Shown piece after piece: positions 1-10,899 of a stretch of 64,000 bases of DNA. Below the pieces are notes generated by a model that saw only the letters and a list, made by a program, of their open reading frames with translations, was not told the DNA's origin and did no database searches. Source of the DNA: Chlamydoabsidia padenii. Taxonomy: Eukaryota > Mucoromycota > Mucoromycetes > Mucorales > Cunninghamellaceae. Numbering within the stretch: the first letter of the stretch is position 1; every line of letters starts with the position of its first letter. Both the position numbers and the translations under genes were made by a program. The stretch spans positions 1,178,001-1,242,000 of the forward strand of contig JAIWND010000006.1 of the NCBI GenBank assembly GCA_025330725.1, written 5' to 3'.

Positions 1-1
1 T

Positions 2-1869
2 GAATTCATCAACCAACTTATTACTGACGACTATGGCATTAATGGTATTGTGGATGGTCTTCCTATTGGCTATGAAGTGAAGGATGAACACACTGGTGAA
101 ACATTCAGTCGTATTGGGTTCGACCTGGGCTTCTTGGCTGATAATCAAAAACCTGCTCTCAACAATCACTTGATCATCGACATTCGTTACCATGAACGAC
201 CTGGTGGCAAAAACCGTGTGGTGGGCGTCTTGGTCTATCCTACTAGCAAGGACCATAAACTCACCAAGGATGGAAAGGCAGCGGTTTGTGATGATGCTAA
301 CGATGTCACTTATCAACTCAAGGCGGATGGTAATGACAAGGTGGCATATACCTACGACGTTATTTGGACTGTAAGTAAACTAGCTAATGGATAAAATAGT
401 ATGACACGGAAAGAAAGAAAAAGTAACATTGACTCTCTCTCTCTTTTTATTACTTCACTAGCCTTCTAATATCTCTTGGGCTACTCGATGGGATAGTTAT
501 CTTCATATTTTGGATCCTTCCATTCATTGGTTCTCTCTTGTTAACTCTATTGTCATTGTCCTCTTCTTGACTGGCATGGTGGCCATGATCCTTTTACGGG
601 CTTTGCATAAAGATATTTCTCGTTACAATGCTGTTGAAGCTCAGGTAAAAACAAAAAAAAAAAAATAGATCTATGGGATGATAAGGTGGAAAGGGGAGGA
701 AGGCCTTATACTAACTTTTATAACTTTATATGAATAGGAAGATGTACAAGAAGACTATGGATGGAAGTTAGTGCATGGTGATGTCTTCCGACCTCCTACT
801 CGCCCCATGTTGTTATCAGTACTTGTCGGTAGTGGATCTCAATTGATTGCCATGACCGGATTAACTTTGGGTAATGATAATGAACAATGTTACTATATGA
901 AGGATTCATATGAACTAACTAACATTACACCATTTTATATAGTGTTTGCCATTCTTGGATTTTTGTCTCCTTCTAATCGTGGATCCCTTGGTACAATGAT
1001 GGTGATCTTCTTTATGGTGTTCAGCTGTATCTCTGGTTTTACATCTGCTCGTATTTACAAGATGAATGGTGGCGAAGCATGGAAGACGAACATCTTGTTA
1101 TCTGCGACTCTCTTCCCTGGGTAAGTTGAAAGTATATATATATATATATATAAATGGATAGAATAGGGATTCTGACATATCAGTGTATCTTTTTGTTTTG
1201 AACAGTGTTATTATGGGTGGATTGACTGGATTGAATTTCTTTTTGATCGGATCTGATTCTTCTGGTGCTGTGCCATTTGGAACCATGTTGGCGGTATTGG
1301 GCCTTTGGGTATTAATCGCTTTACCACTCAGTGTTGGTGGCTCTTACATTGGATTCCGTAAACCACGCATTGAACATCCTGTCCGAACCAACCAAATCCC
1401 TCGACAAATCCCAGATCAACCTGTCTACCTCAAAAGTGCCCCTTCGATCCTCATGGGTGGTATTCTTCCTTTCTGTGCCATCTTTATTGAACTTTACTTT
1501 GTCATGAACAGCATCTGGTTCCATCGTATCTATTATGGCATTGGCTTTTTATTCTTGGTCTTTATTGTCAACCTATTGACATGTGCTCAAGTCACGGTGC
1601 TGATGTGCTACTTCCACTTATGTAACGAAGATTACCACTGGTCTTGGCGTGCATTTTTGACATCCGGTGCCTGTGGTCTATATGTCTATTTCTACTCAAT
1701 CTTGTATTATCTCACCAAACTGGAAATCAACACACTCACAAGTACTATTCTTTACCTGGGCTATTCTGCTATCATCAGTTTGTTACTAGGTCTTCTCACT
1801 GGGGCCACTGGTTACATGGCCTGTCTTTACTTTTTAAGAAAGATCTTTAGCAGCATCAAGGTAGATTAG
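2..1869 (+). CDS. TM9SF/EMP70 family nonaspanin, 5' end outside window
   Basis: This is the C-terminal part, about 532 residues, of a transmembrane 9 superfamily protein (Emp70/nonaspanin), a multispanning endosome/Golgi membrane protein linked to membrane sorting and cell adhesion. Exons are 2-370, 462-644, 738-1120 and 1206-1869, joined at GT/AG sites. The lumenal part carries family patterns such as RPGGKNRVVGV and ISWATRWD...HWFS just before the first membrane span. Multiple hydrophobic spans follow, including the FRPP and FLSPSNRG loop regions. The protein ends in KVD, which fits the KXD/E COPI-binding signal known at TM9SF C-termini. The reading frame is open through the left edge, so the start and signal peptide lie upstream. 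An AATAAA lies at 1945-1950. Confidence 0.93.
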
Positions 1870-2042
1870 TTTGTTGTTGCTATGTTATTTTTAGTTGATA
1901 GATGACTCTTTTGTATCCCCCCTTTTTTTATTTTATTTATTCTCAATAAAGTAACACTATTTTATACTACTTCTATGTATGCGGGTCTTCGGCGAAAGAT
2001 CAACCGTAAAACGTAATTGACCATTTTGGGGATTCGGCGCCG

Positions 2043-2054
2043 TCGGGATTTACT
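2043..2054 (+). promoter_or_regulatory. promoter 12-mer, diverged copy
   Basis: TCGGGATTTACT lies 64 bp upstream of the lipase ATG at 2118. It matches the first nine positions of the window's recurrent GCGGRATTTGAA element except the initial G. Confidence 0.35.
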
Positions 2055-2117
2055 ACTTTTTAAAACCACCCTCCGATTTTTTTACTCTTCTTTCGTTTTA
2101 TCTCCATAACTTTTACA

Positions 2118-2629
2118 ATGACTGATATTACATTGGTGGTACTTCAACATGGACTTTGGGGGAAAAGCTCACATATGAGTTATATAGAACGGAGCCTAGT
2201 TGCTCGGCTTCAAGATGATCCGACAGTGGTTGTAGTAAGTAACAACAATGACGTCGTTTCATCAACATCTAATCAAGTATTTTTGTGTAGCTGAACTCCA
2301 AAGTCAATGAAGGCAAATATACCTATGATGGTGTTGATTTGTGTGGTCAACGATTAGCTGACAAGGTAAGGTAGAAACGGGGACAATAAAGTCAGTTAAT
2401 ATTAACTTGTCATTAAATGTTATCATTCTTATATGCATGTAGATCCGGTCGTATGTGAAAGAACTTGCCAATGACAACAAATCAGTCAAGAAACTCAGTA
2501 TGGTGGGGTATTCTCTTGGTGGGTTGATAACAAGATTTACTATTGGACTACTAGATCAAGAAGGATTCTTTAACGGAGATATCAAACCAGGGGTAAGAAG
2601 AACAGTAAGGATCCTTATATCATGAAACT

Positions 2630-2664
<35 letters not shown>

Positions 2665-3811
2665 GCTATCCATAGTTCTTTGTCACCTTTGCAACACCTC
2701 ATATGGGCGTCCGTCGACCAAAAACCTCACTTTTCTCTCGAACATTCAACTTTTTAAGTGGACACATGGTATCTCGCACTGGTAAACAATTACAACTGAT
2801 TGATGATTTTAACAATGGTACACCTTTACTTGTCATATTGGCTTCTCCAGGTAAATAAAAGCAGCAAAGATAGGATTGCTATGGCACAATCTGTAGGTCT
2901 TGGTATATTAACTTGTTTTATATCGTTAGATTATCCTTACTATCAAGCATTACAGAAATTTGATACCATCCGTACTTATGCCAATATAAAAAACGATCGT
3001 ACTGTACCTTACTGGACTGGTAAGAAAATGAAAAAAAGTAAAGCTTACACTTACTAATGACTCTCTCTCTCTCTATGATGATTCATGTGTAGCGGCATTC
3101 ATGACAGTAGACTATTTTGATAATCTAGAAACCATCGATTTAACCATTCACCAAGAGTATCCATCTATTGTCACAGGATGCGACTTGGTCGACAAGACGA
3201 AAAAGACAACCAATCGTAGGCGTGAACCAACCTCAGAAAAAGTCCGCAAGGCATTGATTTACCTCTTGGGTCCTCCTCTCTTTCCTTTGGTCCTCATTAT
3301 TGCATTCATGTACGTTGGTATTCAAGGCATGTTATCTCGTATCCGGGTTTCTAAAATTCTTGCGGCCTCACTCGATGGATCAGCGTCTTCCACTGCCACC
3401 TTGTCACCACCTGTATTACTACCGACACCATCCTCCTCATCAGCCTCTTTATCGACCAAGGGACATGACAAGCACCAATCTGCTCAACTTTTATCGGGGG
3501 CTTTGGATGTGATCAATATCACTATTGATGATGATGACATCCCTGCTGAACATAAATCAACAAGCCATCCCCGAGATAACTGGTCTAATGTTGTTATTCC
3601 TGAAACCATCAAGAAGCAATCAAGCCAATACCAATTCGATTCTCATGTGGTGGAAATTCATCAAAACCTAACAAAACTACCTTGGCAAACCGTCCTCGTC
3701 TGTCTCCACACTTTTAATTCCCATGGAGGTATTGTATGTCGACAAGGAATCCACACCACATCTGATGGCAAGGCAGTCATCGAGCATTTTTTAGATACCG
3801 TCTCCTTTTAA
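2118..3811 (+). CDS. DUF676 serine lipase/phospholipase (Lpl1/Rog1-like)
   Basis: A putative lipase of 441 residues from the DUF676 alpha/beta-hydrolase family. Yeast members (Lpl1, Rog1) act on phospholipids or monoacylglycerol at lipid droplets. Exons are 2118-2234, 2291-2365, 2443-2592, 2676-2850, 2930-3019 and 3093-3811, and the total is in frame. The oxyanion-side HG lies in LQHGLWG at residues 9-15. The nucleophile motif GYSLGG puts Ser at about residue 88. The family block NEGKYTYDGVD..G precedes it, and ATPHMGVR follows it. A hydrophobic stretch in the last exon (LLGPPLFPLVLIIAFMYVG) could be a membrane anchor. A candidate catalytic His lies in HTFNSHGG near the C-terminus. The third intron contains a T-run of about 30. 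An AATAAA lies at 3923-3928. Confidence 0.9.
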
Positions 3812-4571
3812 CATATTACTACTAATAACTATATCTTGGTCTTCCCCTCTCCCTTTTTTTGTATATCTTTATTTGCTTTGCTATTTACATAATTATATAG
3901 TCTATTCCCACTATTTTACATCAATAAACTATTTGAATGATTTTAATATCATGCAAGTCTTGTCGGCGGACTTTTTAACTTGAACTTGGCTTCTTGCATA
4001 CAGGAACATGTGTTTTCTATTTATAGATGGGTGGGTTTTGTCGTCTCTCGTCTTGATTGTATTTAGTCTATTGTATCTGGTATAATGGTATAATTGTTGT
4101 TGCCATTATTTTTCGTCATTATGATACCCTTGATCGAATTAAACAATCCTACAGCAAACATATTAGAATAAGGCGAGTGGCTAGTTGACAGGCAGGTCTG
4201 GTGCAATTAAATTGAAAATTGAAATGCCGACATTGGTGGGTTGAAATAAAGGATTTTTTTTTTCTTCCCCTCCTTCTTCCTTTCTTTACTTCTTCTTTCT
4301 GTTTTTGCCTTCTTTTCTTTTATAGATATATATCTATACATACTTACTCTTTACACTCATTTTTTTTTGTTTCCCATCCCTTCATATACCACATCTTGTC
4401 TTATAATCAACAAGCCCCTACCATACATCATACACGTTGTCTTTTTTACTTTCATCCAAAAAACAAAAGCACCATTTAAAATTATTAATTCTTCACTCTT
4501 TTGAATCTATACCCTTGATTCCTTTACTTGTTTTAATTTGAACCCCTTTTTACCCTCGGTCTATTATATAA
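3812..4571. other. intergenic: 3' end of lipase gene and leader of next gene
   Basis: The left part holds the lipase 3' region with an AATAAA at 3923. From about 4250 to 4560 the + strand is strongly pyrimidine-rich (long T and CTT runs, then CAT/CAC-rich). This is typical of leaders upstream of the starts in this window. I see no coding signal and no GCGGGATTTGAA element. Confidence 0.6.
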
Positions 4572-5557
4572 ATGATGGAACCTACCGCCAGCAACAATAA
4601 AACGAAACGAAGCAGCATGTTGGGATATGTCCCTGCCCACCGACGCAACGACGATCAAGCGGCGAACCAACAACAAGGATACTCTATTGATGGTAATAAA
4701 CGCAGCTCTTATGGTCAAGACGTGAACAACACTGGAGCACGATACAGTACACAACAAGAACAGCGTGGCTGGCGTAAAAGTCAATACAGTAATACTATTG
4801 ACGATGAAGACTATTCTGGAGACAACAGCTTTAAACCTCATCGAAATTCAACTAACCGCAGCTCAATGTCTTCCTTTGATCCTAGGATGAGCGCCATGCT
4901 GGAATCTTTATCTTTTGATGATCAGCGTGGATCTGAAGACTGGGATGATCTATTACGCCAATACGATCGATCAGATGAAGAGGCCTCTGCTATCTTGGCT
5001 AGAAAGAACAAACGGGCTAGTCGTGTCATGGATCCTTTTAAACAATCTCCAGGTAATGTTACTAAAATAAAAAGGGGGGAATAAAGATCTATCTAATTTG
5101 TCTTTATCTAATCAAGCTCTAGTGCCTGTGGTGGATGCTACTTTGATTTTGGATTGTTATGATTTCCCAAAATCATTCAAGACTCACCATTTACATGATA
5201 TCTTTCGGGATTATGAAAACATCCGTGGTGGCTACCGTATCAAGTGGATGGACGATACAAGAGCATTGATCATCTTTGAACATCCCTCAACTGGTAAGCG
5301 TATAAGAAAATGGGATAACATGTAGTCTTAACTTTTTTTTTTTTTTTTTTAGCCAAGAAAGCTTACATAGATAATGTGGCTCATGCTTATGCGAAAATAC
5401 GTCCCTATGAAGGTTGGCCTGACTTTTTGCCACGTAAGTTATAGACGTTAGTAATAGTAATGGGATCAAAATGAACAGTACTAATATCTTTTTGATAGCC
5501 AGCCGCTGGTCTACTAGGTCGGAAAAACGTGGAACGATACCAGACCCCTTGGTTTAA
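4572..5557 (+). CDS. R3HCC1-like RNA-binding-domain protein
   Basis: A 265-residue protein from exons 4572-5052, 5117-5293, 5353-5433 and 5499-5557, in frame throughout. The N-terminal two thirds is low-complexity, polar and probably disordered; the segment GYVPAHRR is near the start. The C-terminal domain (about residues 161-255) contains LDCYDFPKSFKTHHLHDIF, then IKWMDDTRALIIF. This resembles the RRM-like C-terminal domain of animal R3HCC1/R3HCC1L proteins (FP..FKT.DL...F ... IKWVDDTHAL.VF). Its molecular role is not established; association with RNA or mRNP is inferred from the fold. Two ATGs are adjacent at 4572 and 4575 and either may start. Family assignment is from motif recall only. 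Confidence 0.7.
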
Positions 5558-5936
5558 TAATCAATCAATACCAAACAAGATAAAATAGTAGTTATATTTT
5601 ATTAGTTGCTTGTTATCAATGAAAAATAAAATTATCTTCTTACTTGAATCCAGAATATCATGTAATGATGATGTTGATGATGATACAGTGGGGGTGGTCT
5701 TCAAAAACACATTCGACTAGGATTACTAACTCTACACCGGCTCTGATATCACTTAGTTATGCTAACCATCATAGGTTTTTGAAAAATTCATATGATGCAG
5801 ATTTAACAGGTCTGCGTCAACACTATATAACATGAACTATGATAATATGTTTTGGGGGGGAAAGTCGATCATGGTGACACAGTTCAATTGAAACAATAAA
5901 GATGATTCGACAAGCTAGTCTTATACTGACTGACCC

Positions 5937-6065
5937 AGGGGTCTTTGTGCTTGGCTTTCCCGGTAAAGTATGTTGGAAATATACTCCAGTATCCACTTTG
6001 CCACTTAGATCATTAGCATCGGTTGGCAATTGAGCCAGTAGTGCTCTTTCAAAATCTGACCAGGG
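5937..6065 (-). repeat. SINE-like unit R8, degenerate
   Basis: Contains the family's signature blocks in reverse orientation: GTAAAGTATGTTGGAAAT, then CACTTAGATCATTAGCATC, then TTGAGCCAGTAGTGCTCTTTC. It is closest to the unit at 30352-30600. No A/T tail is evident. Confidence 0.6.
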
Positions 6066-6077
6066 AATAAAGGGCGG

Positions 6078-6089
6078 GCGGAATTTGAA
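6078..6089 (+). promoter_or_regulatory. promoter 12-mer GCGGAATTTGAA
   Basis: An exact GCGGAATTTGAA followed by a CT-rich leader at 6135-6175, just as in front of intact genes. Here it precedes only exon-like fragments (6200-6910), suggesting a former or unrecognised gene. Confidence 0.5.
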
Positions 6090-6202
6090 AATGAAGTTTG
6101 CTTCCGCCTATAAAAAATAAAATAATCGTCGTCCCATTTTCATCACTCTTCTTTGCTTTCCCCTCCCTCTTTTTCCGATCTGACTTGAATCCTCTCAACT
6201 AG

Positions 6203-6911
6203 TGTATCATTGACGATGGATTAAAAGCCTACTGGTTACAAGCAAGTCGCCTTGCGAACCATAACTACGATGAACCTTCAACTATGATCTTCCTCGACTG
6301 GACTACTTCACAAATATGAAACTCACAAGCAATTAATTCTATGGTGATGGAGGATGCCTTACTGATGGTAACGAATCTCTAAAGGTAAAACAAGAGGAGC
6401 AAAAGGGCACGGAGAGGAGGAAGATCAACACCCGTCATCAAGACTTTGATGCTAATATTTGTTTCTCTCTCTTTTTTTTATGTTTAGGTAGAATTGATAC
6501 ATACTGACACCTTGTGTATGGGCTATGTATTGGTGATGGACAAACTAGGGAAAAAGGTAAAGCAATCAAACAAAAGGAAAAATAAAATAAAAGAGGAGAT
6601 GCTGTAAAAGGGGTCTAACTCTTTTGAGTTAACAACTACATCAAGGCTCTGATACTAATACCTCTCTTCTCTCTCTATCTCTCTTTTTCTTTCTGTCTAT
6701 GTGAATAGGTGACCCAAATACCAGCAAACGTAAGCAACAACTTGGGCGAATGATCATCTATTTACCTGAATCGACGCCTATGACCGGGCGCACGGTCAAA
6801 CTAGATACAAATCATCAACTGTCTCATCACGAAAACTCTCATCCACTTTGCATAAACGTCTTAACAAAACTCCGCCTCGATAGATCTGGGAAAAGTAAAA
6901 TGATCAGCTAA
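6203..6911 (+). pseudogene. exon-like fragments, probably a decayed intron-rich gene
   Basis: Behind a promoter-type element and CT-rich leader, short open stretches alternate with intron-like segments. At about 6205-6318 a frame is open (GLKAYWLQASRLANHN...), ending in TGA. At 6340-6384 YGDGGCLTDGNESLK runs to a GTAAAA donor. After an AG at 6487-6488, VELIHTDTLCMGYVLVMDK runs to a second GTAAAG donor near 6558. After the AG at 6708-6709 there is a further open stretch to about 6911. No single start-to-stop reading joins them without an in-frame stop. I recognise no family. Confidence 0.3.
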
Positions 6912-7462
6912 ATATGTCTTTATTCAGTAGGATTAGATGATCAGACAATAGGAAAGCAACGAGCGGCTCACTCTTTAACATTGGGTTGGATTGGACGATG
7001 AACAAAAGTGGTGACGGTCTCTGACATTCTTCATCTCTCATCCCTTCTTCACTCACATAATTTAGGCTCTCTTTTTGTCATCCCCCCCCCTCCTTCTCAC
7101 TATAGTATAGACATAGCTGTAGATATAGTTTAGAAGTGATTCTTGTTTTTAATTGGATGTAATAAAAAAATCATATCAAGCACTTTATACATAGGACTTT
7201 GTGATAAACGAAAAAGTATTAGTTAGTTGATTGTCTGATGGCCTCATACACATGATAGGAATGTCAATGCAAAAGGAATGACAGGTAATATGACCTGAAA
7301 CTTGGTTCGATTGAAATGAGTGCCTGAAAGCTTGACTTTTTACTGAGAATACATCATAAAAGTACATACTCGGTTTATTGGCATCGGTTTGATAACGAGT
7401 TGAGACCTGATACTCTCCTTTTTTAGACACGGGAGGTAAAAAGAAAAAGAAAAAAAAAAAAG

Positions 7463-7612
7463 ACTGTAAGCCTGTACAGCTCCATACAAGGGACTTGGCG
7501 CTTGGTGTTTTATGTAAAGTTTGTTTTAAATAGGCTAAGCAATGCTCATGGCTTATTTATTGATGAGCATCCATTGTCCATTGAGACGGTAGAGCTCTTA
7601 CAAGGAACCATA
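7463..7612 (-). repeat. SINE-like unit R1
   Basis: Reverse-orientation copy with CTCCATACAAGGGACTTGG, TTATGTAAAGTTTGTT, TAAATAGGCTAAGCAATG and TTGAGACGGTAGAGCTCTTA, all shared with the other units. It is followed at 7619-7636 by a near-palindromic pair of the promoter-type motif (GCGGGGTTTGAAACCCGC). Confidence 0.65.
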
Positions 7613-7799
7613 GGGTATGCGGGGTTTGAAACCCGCTCTTTGCGCAAACGGTCCACAAGGGAAAACATGAAAAAAGTGAAACCGTCCCCTTACAGGGATG
7701 TCTCCAAATGGTATTGGAAGGATACACAGCAAATCCATTCTGATAGTTTTTTAATTTTGGCCCAGAACATGATTTGATCTCCATTGGGGAGTTGCCAGG

Positions 7800-7988
7800 C
7801 GCACGGGATTTTGGTAAGAGCTCTATTTGCTCCAATTGTCCACGGATGCTAATGATTAAAGTAGCGATGTGGACATTATAGCCTATTTCCAACAAACTTT
7901 GCATAATGACCAATGTAGCAAGACCCTTGTGTCGGTCAGTTCAGACTTGCGATGACTTTTACCTGTTCTTTGCAAGAAAAAAAAAATG
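7800..7988 (+). repeat. SINE-like unit R2 with short A-tail
   Basis: A forward unit: GGTAAGAGCTCTATTTGC, then GGATGCTAATGATTAAAG, then TATTTCCAACAAACTTTGC, then a subfamily-specific 3' part TTCAGACTTGCGATGACTTT. It ends in about ten A's at 7978-7987. The same 3' part, inverted, is in the copy at 30352-30600, so there are at least two 3' subfamilies. Confidence 0.65.
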
Positions 7989-8014
7989 AAGTCTGGTTCC
8001 TTTTCGTATTTTTT

Positions 8015-8438
8015 CAGACCCCGCCTGCCTCTACTAAGATTTGGAAAAGCTCTCTGCCTTAATGGACAAATGATGCTAATGATTAAAGTGGCGATGTAGA
8101 CATTATAGTCTATTTCCAACAAACTTTACATAATGGTCAATATACCAAGTCCACTGTATGGAGCAGTATAGCCTCAAGATCGTTTTACCCTGACTTTTGT
8201 AAAATACAAAAAAAGTTGCAGAATGAAAAATTGACACACAAGACAAAATTTATTTCAAAACCCGCTTACCCTCGCCTTGAATCTTGGGAGAGCTCTACTG
8301 CCTCAATGGACAAGTGATGCTAATGACAAAAGTGACCATGAGCACTCCTTAGCCTACTTCCAACACAGTTTACATAATGACCAATATACCCAGTACCTTG
8401 TATGGAGCAGTATAGCCTCAAGATCGTTCTAACCTGAC

Positions 8439-8487
<49 letters not shown>
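8015..8487 (+). repeat. dimeric SINE-like element R3-R4 with 45-nt A-tail
   Basis: Two related units lie head to tail. The left unit (about 8015-8200) starts CCCCGCCTGCC and ends CAAGATCGTTTTACCCTGAC. An A-rich linker follows (8201-8225), then TTGACACACAAGAC and the right unit (about 8250-8442), which starts TTCAAAACCCGCTTACC and ends CAAGATCGTTCTAACCTGAC. A pure A run at 8443-8487 follows. Left monomer, A-rich linker, right monomer and poly-A is the layout of dimeric SINEs such as primate Alu. I see no tRNA-like A and B boxes and could not delimit target-site duplications. Confidence 0.7.
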
Positions 8488-8491
<4 letters not shown>

Positions 8492-8804
8492 GTGGAATGA
8501 AAATTGTGTTTTGAGAGAGGGTGTGGCTGTTTGTTGAGGAGTGCACCTTTTTTTTCAGGCGATTTAACAGTATCATAGTCATTTTCAAGCCTGACTGGGT
8601 TTCAAGTTTCGTGATTTTTTGGGGAAGGGATCACTTCGTTGTATTATATTATTTGTAAATTCCGATTTCCAAATTTGGATCTCAATAAGAATATTCAAAA
8701 GGCTGAATCTAAAAGAAAAAGATTCTGGTGCTCACTACTTTTATTACTATCAAGACATGCTTTGAACCTAAGAAACACTAACATCTACCAGATTTAGCCG
8801 TGTT

Positions 8805-8888
8805 ATGAATGACGAAATTGAAACCATGCCCTTAGGCGACATATTCAATATTGACGAATTGATGAATTGGGCATTGCAGCCAAACTAA
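8805..8888 (+). CDS. 27-residue acidic small ORF or 3'-terminal exon
   Basis: The ORF encodes an acidic/hydrophobic peptide containing LGDIFNIDELMNWAL, which looks like an amphipathic activation-domain helix. It is preceded by ACTAACATC...GATTTAG, a good branch site and acceptor, so it may be the last exon of a longer gene whose earlier exons I could not find. Low confidence that it is translated. Confidence 0.2.
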   Translation: MNDEIETMPLGDIFNIDELMNWALQPN

Positions 8889-9397
8889 TCATATTATATT
8901 TTTATCACCAACAATGTCTTTTTTTTTTTTTGCCATCATTGTTGTCTTTATACTTACCAGCACCCTTGCCTTATTTTTCACCATCACTGCTGCCCGATAT
9001 TTCTTTAGTATAAATAGCCAATTTTTTATATTCTTTTACTTCTTCATTTAACAAGTTCTCAACAATAAAAAATCTAATACAAAACTAAGAAGGTCTTTTT
9101 TAGCCTCTCTCTTTTATATATACAAGTTACTTAACAAGCGTAACTTCTGTCTTTATTGCTCTTATTTTGGTTCAAGAGTCTCTGTTAATATATTTTCCAA
9201 CCCCGACTTACCTCGGTCGATCTTTTTCTTTTCCTCTTAAATTATCAAGTACATTCAAGTACATCTTAAAGGTTAAATCTTACCAAAAGGATTCCGATGC
9301 TCACTACTCTTTCACAAAACAAAACTTACTTTTACTACCTTTGTTGCCATAACAACAACCAGTTATAGCCCCAGTATTGTTCCAACTCCGCTACTGC

Positions 9398-9655
9398 TGT
9401 CGTTTGAACTATAAGACGAGTATTCCTTTTATATATCAGGTGAAGAATAATGTTTTTATTAAAAGTGAAGTCTACATATATATATACTATTCTATTATCG
9501 GAGTCTATGGCTGAATTGGTTATATCGAAGCATCTAGATGTTAAAAGATTTATCGAGAGAGAAAGAAGAGAAAGAAGAGAAAGGAGAAAGAGACAAAAAG
9601 AAATTTCCAGATTGATATCTAATTTTCCAGAGAAAATCACTTTTTATCTCCGACA
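9398..9655. repeat. left LTR
   Basis: 258 bp, TGTCG...CGACA. It contains an alternating TATA stretch near 9476-9486, a plausible promoter, and a 45-bp purine-only tract (GAGAGAAAGAAGAGAAAG type) around 9554-9602. Frames crossing it are repeated exactly in the right LTR and are not genes. Confidence 0.88.
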
Positions 9656-9994
9656 TCATTCCCCACGGGGAGAAGAATCGACCACGATTCCAAGTAAGGT
9701 CCAAAAGAAAAAGGTCGAATTACCAGGGCAACACCGAGGGGAAGGGGAAAAAAAAAAAAATCAGGCACCACCGAGATCCATACCATAACGTCAATTACAT
9801 CCATAAAGCAGTATCCGCTGTTGTCCATATTCATGCTGTTGTTCCTGTTATCGCTAAACACTGCTGATTCACCTTTCCCATTGCTTGTTATTGTTCATTT
9901 TGCTGTATGTCGTACCGTAAAAAAAAGAGAGAAAGAGTCCACCGTTCATCATAATTGTCTTCACACTTGAAACCGTCCATGCCGCCGGCGTGAT

Positions 9995-10190
9995 CCAACT
10001 GAACGATCTAAATCCAATAATCCAAATAATAATCCAAAGTAATCGAGTAATCCATGTAAGGTGTCCAAATAAACCACATAAGTAAACCAAATAATCCGAG
10101 TACGTAATCCGAGAAAGTAAACCAAGTAAACCAAGTAAGTAATCCGAGTCAATAATCCAAATAATCCAAAGTAAATAAACCAGACAATAC
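9995..10190. repeat. short-period degenerate tandem repeat inside LTR element
   Basis: About 20 imperfect copies of an 8-10 bp unit related to GTAATCCGA/GTAAACCAA/AATAATCCAAA in a row. The repetition creates a spurious frame on the minus strand (Gly/Leu/Tyr/Val-rich), which I do not call as a gene. Confidence 0.7.
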
Positions 10191-10899
10191 GAGCAATCCC
10201 AATAATACTAACAAAGCAGGTTTCATAACCGTCGTAAGATTCATTAGCCGATAACCAGGCAGTAAGTGTGATCCTAATCAATGATCCATAAATCAATGTT
10301 CCATCATCCAATAAGCAAGAATAGTTCGTTGATCCAATAGTAGTCGCCAATAATAATAAAGATCTTCTAATCGAACACAACAGAATTATACATGTCAAGG
10401 TCCAAGGTTCAGCCATTCATTCAAAGCAACCGTGTGAGTCCAGTCATCCAATGAGCAATACCAACATTAAAGAACCATAGTTGGGAGGAAGGTACTAGTA
10501 TCATCATAATAAATGTGAGCCAATCATGCACATCGAACGAGCCAGTAAGAACCAATACTAAGAGAGCCGAATAGTAAAGGAACTGAAGAGAGTGAGCGAG
10601 CCAACCAGATAATATACTTAAGCACAGTGCTAGCCATAGGAGTCCATCATATACTAATTCAAGAGTCACCGAACCAATAGTATGTATGTAAGCTACGCAT
10701 CCATATCACCAACAGCAAGCCATGTATGTCTTGCTGATTAGACGTCCAAGATTCACCGCATTGTTCCAACCATGTACTTGCCCCTCCTTAAGAATTGTTG
10801 TCCCCAACAATTCCCAAAGATTCACCAACGCAAGCCAGGAGCAAGGTATCGCCGTACCAAAAGGAAAGCCAGAGGATCGAAACGTAAACAAGCTACCAG

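Larger units (their letters stand above)
5558..9397. other. gene-poor repeat island, left half
   Basis: This 3.8 kb has no recognisable intact gene. It contains SINE-like units (5937-6065, 7463-7612, 7800-7988, 8015-8487), exon-like fragments at about 6200-6910 behind a promoter-type 12-mer, and a 27-codon acidic ORF at 8805-8888. Two diverged stretches around 8695-8745 and 9258-9310 resemble each other (AAAAGG...GATTC.G.TGCTCACTACT). The rest is AT-rich unique DNA. Confidence 0.6.

Noticed and set aside
8015..8487. tRNA-derived SINE
   Set aside because: No convincing A box or GGTTCGANNC-type B box in either half, so I do not assign a tRNA origin.
8015..8487. C/D-box snoRNA within the repeat unit
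   Set aside because: ATGATGC and CTGA are present, but the C box is imperfect and not preserved across copies, and no terminal stem pairs.
9656..9690. Primer binding site after the left LTR
   Set aside because: No TGG-type start complementary to a tRNA 3' end, including the neighbouring tRNA-Asn; only a small palindrome (CCCCACGGGG) is present.
9450..9788. Arg/Glu-rich ORF in the LTR, repeated at 10952-11167
   Set aside because: It translates the purine tract of the LTR. Identical repetition follows from the LTR duplication, not from a gene.
9961..10416. 151-codon minus-strand ORF inside the LTR element
   Set aside because: Much of its sequence is a reading of the 8-10 bp tandem repeat (Gly/Leu/Tyr/Val runs), with no splice context or domain.
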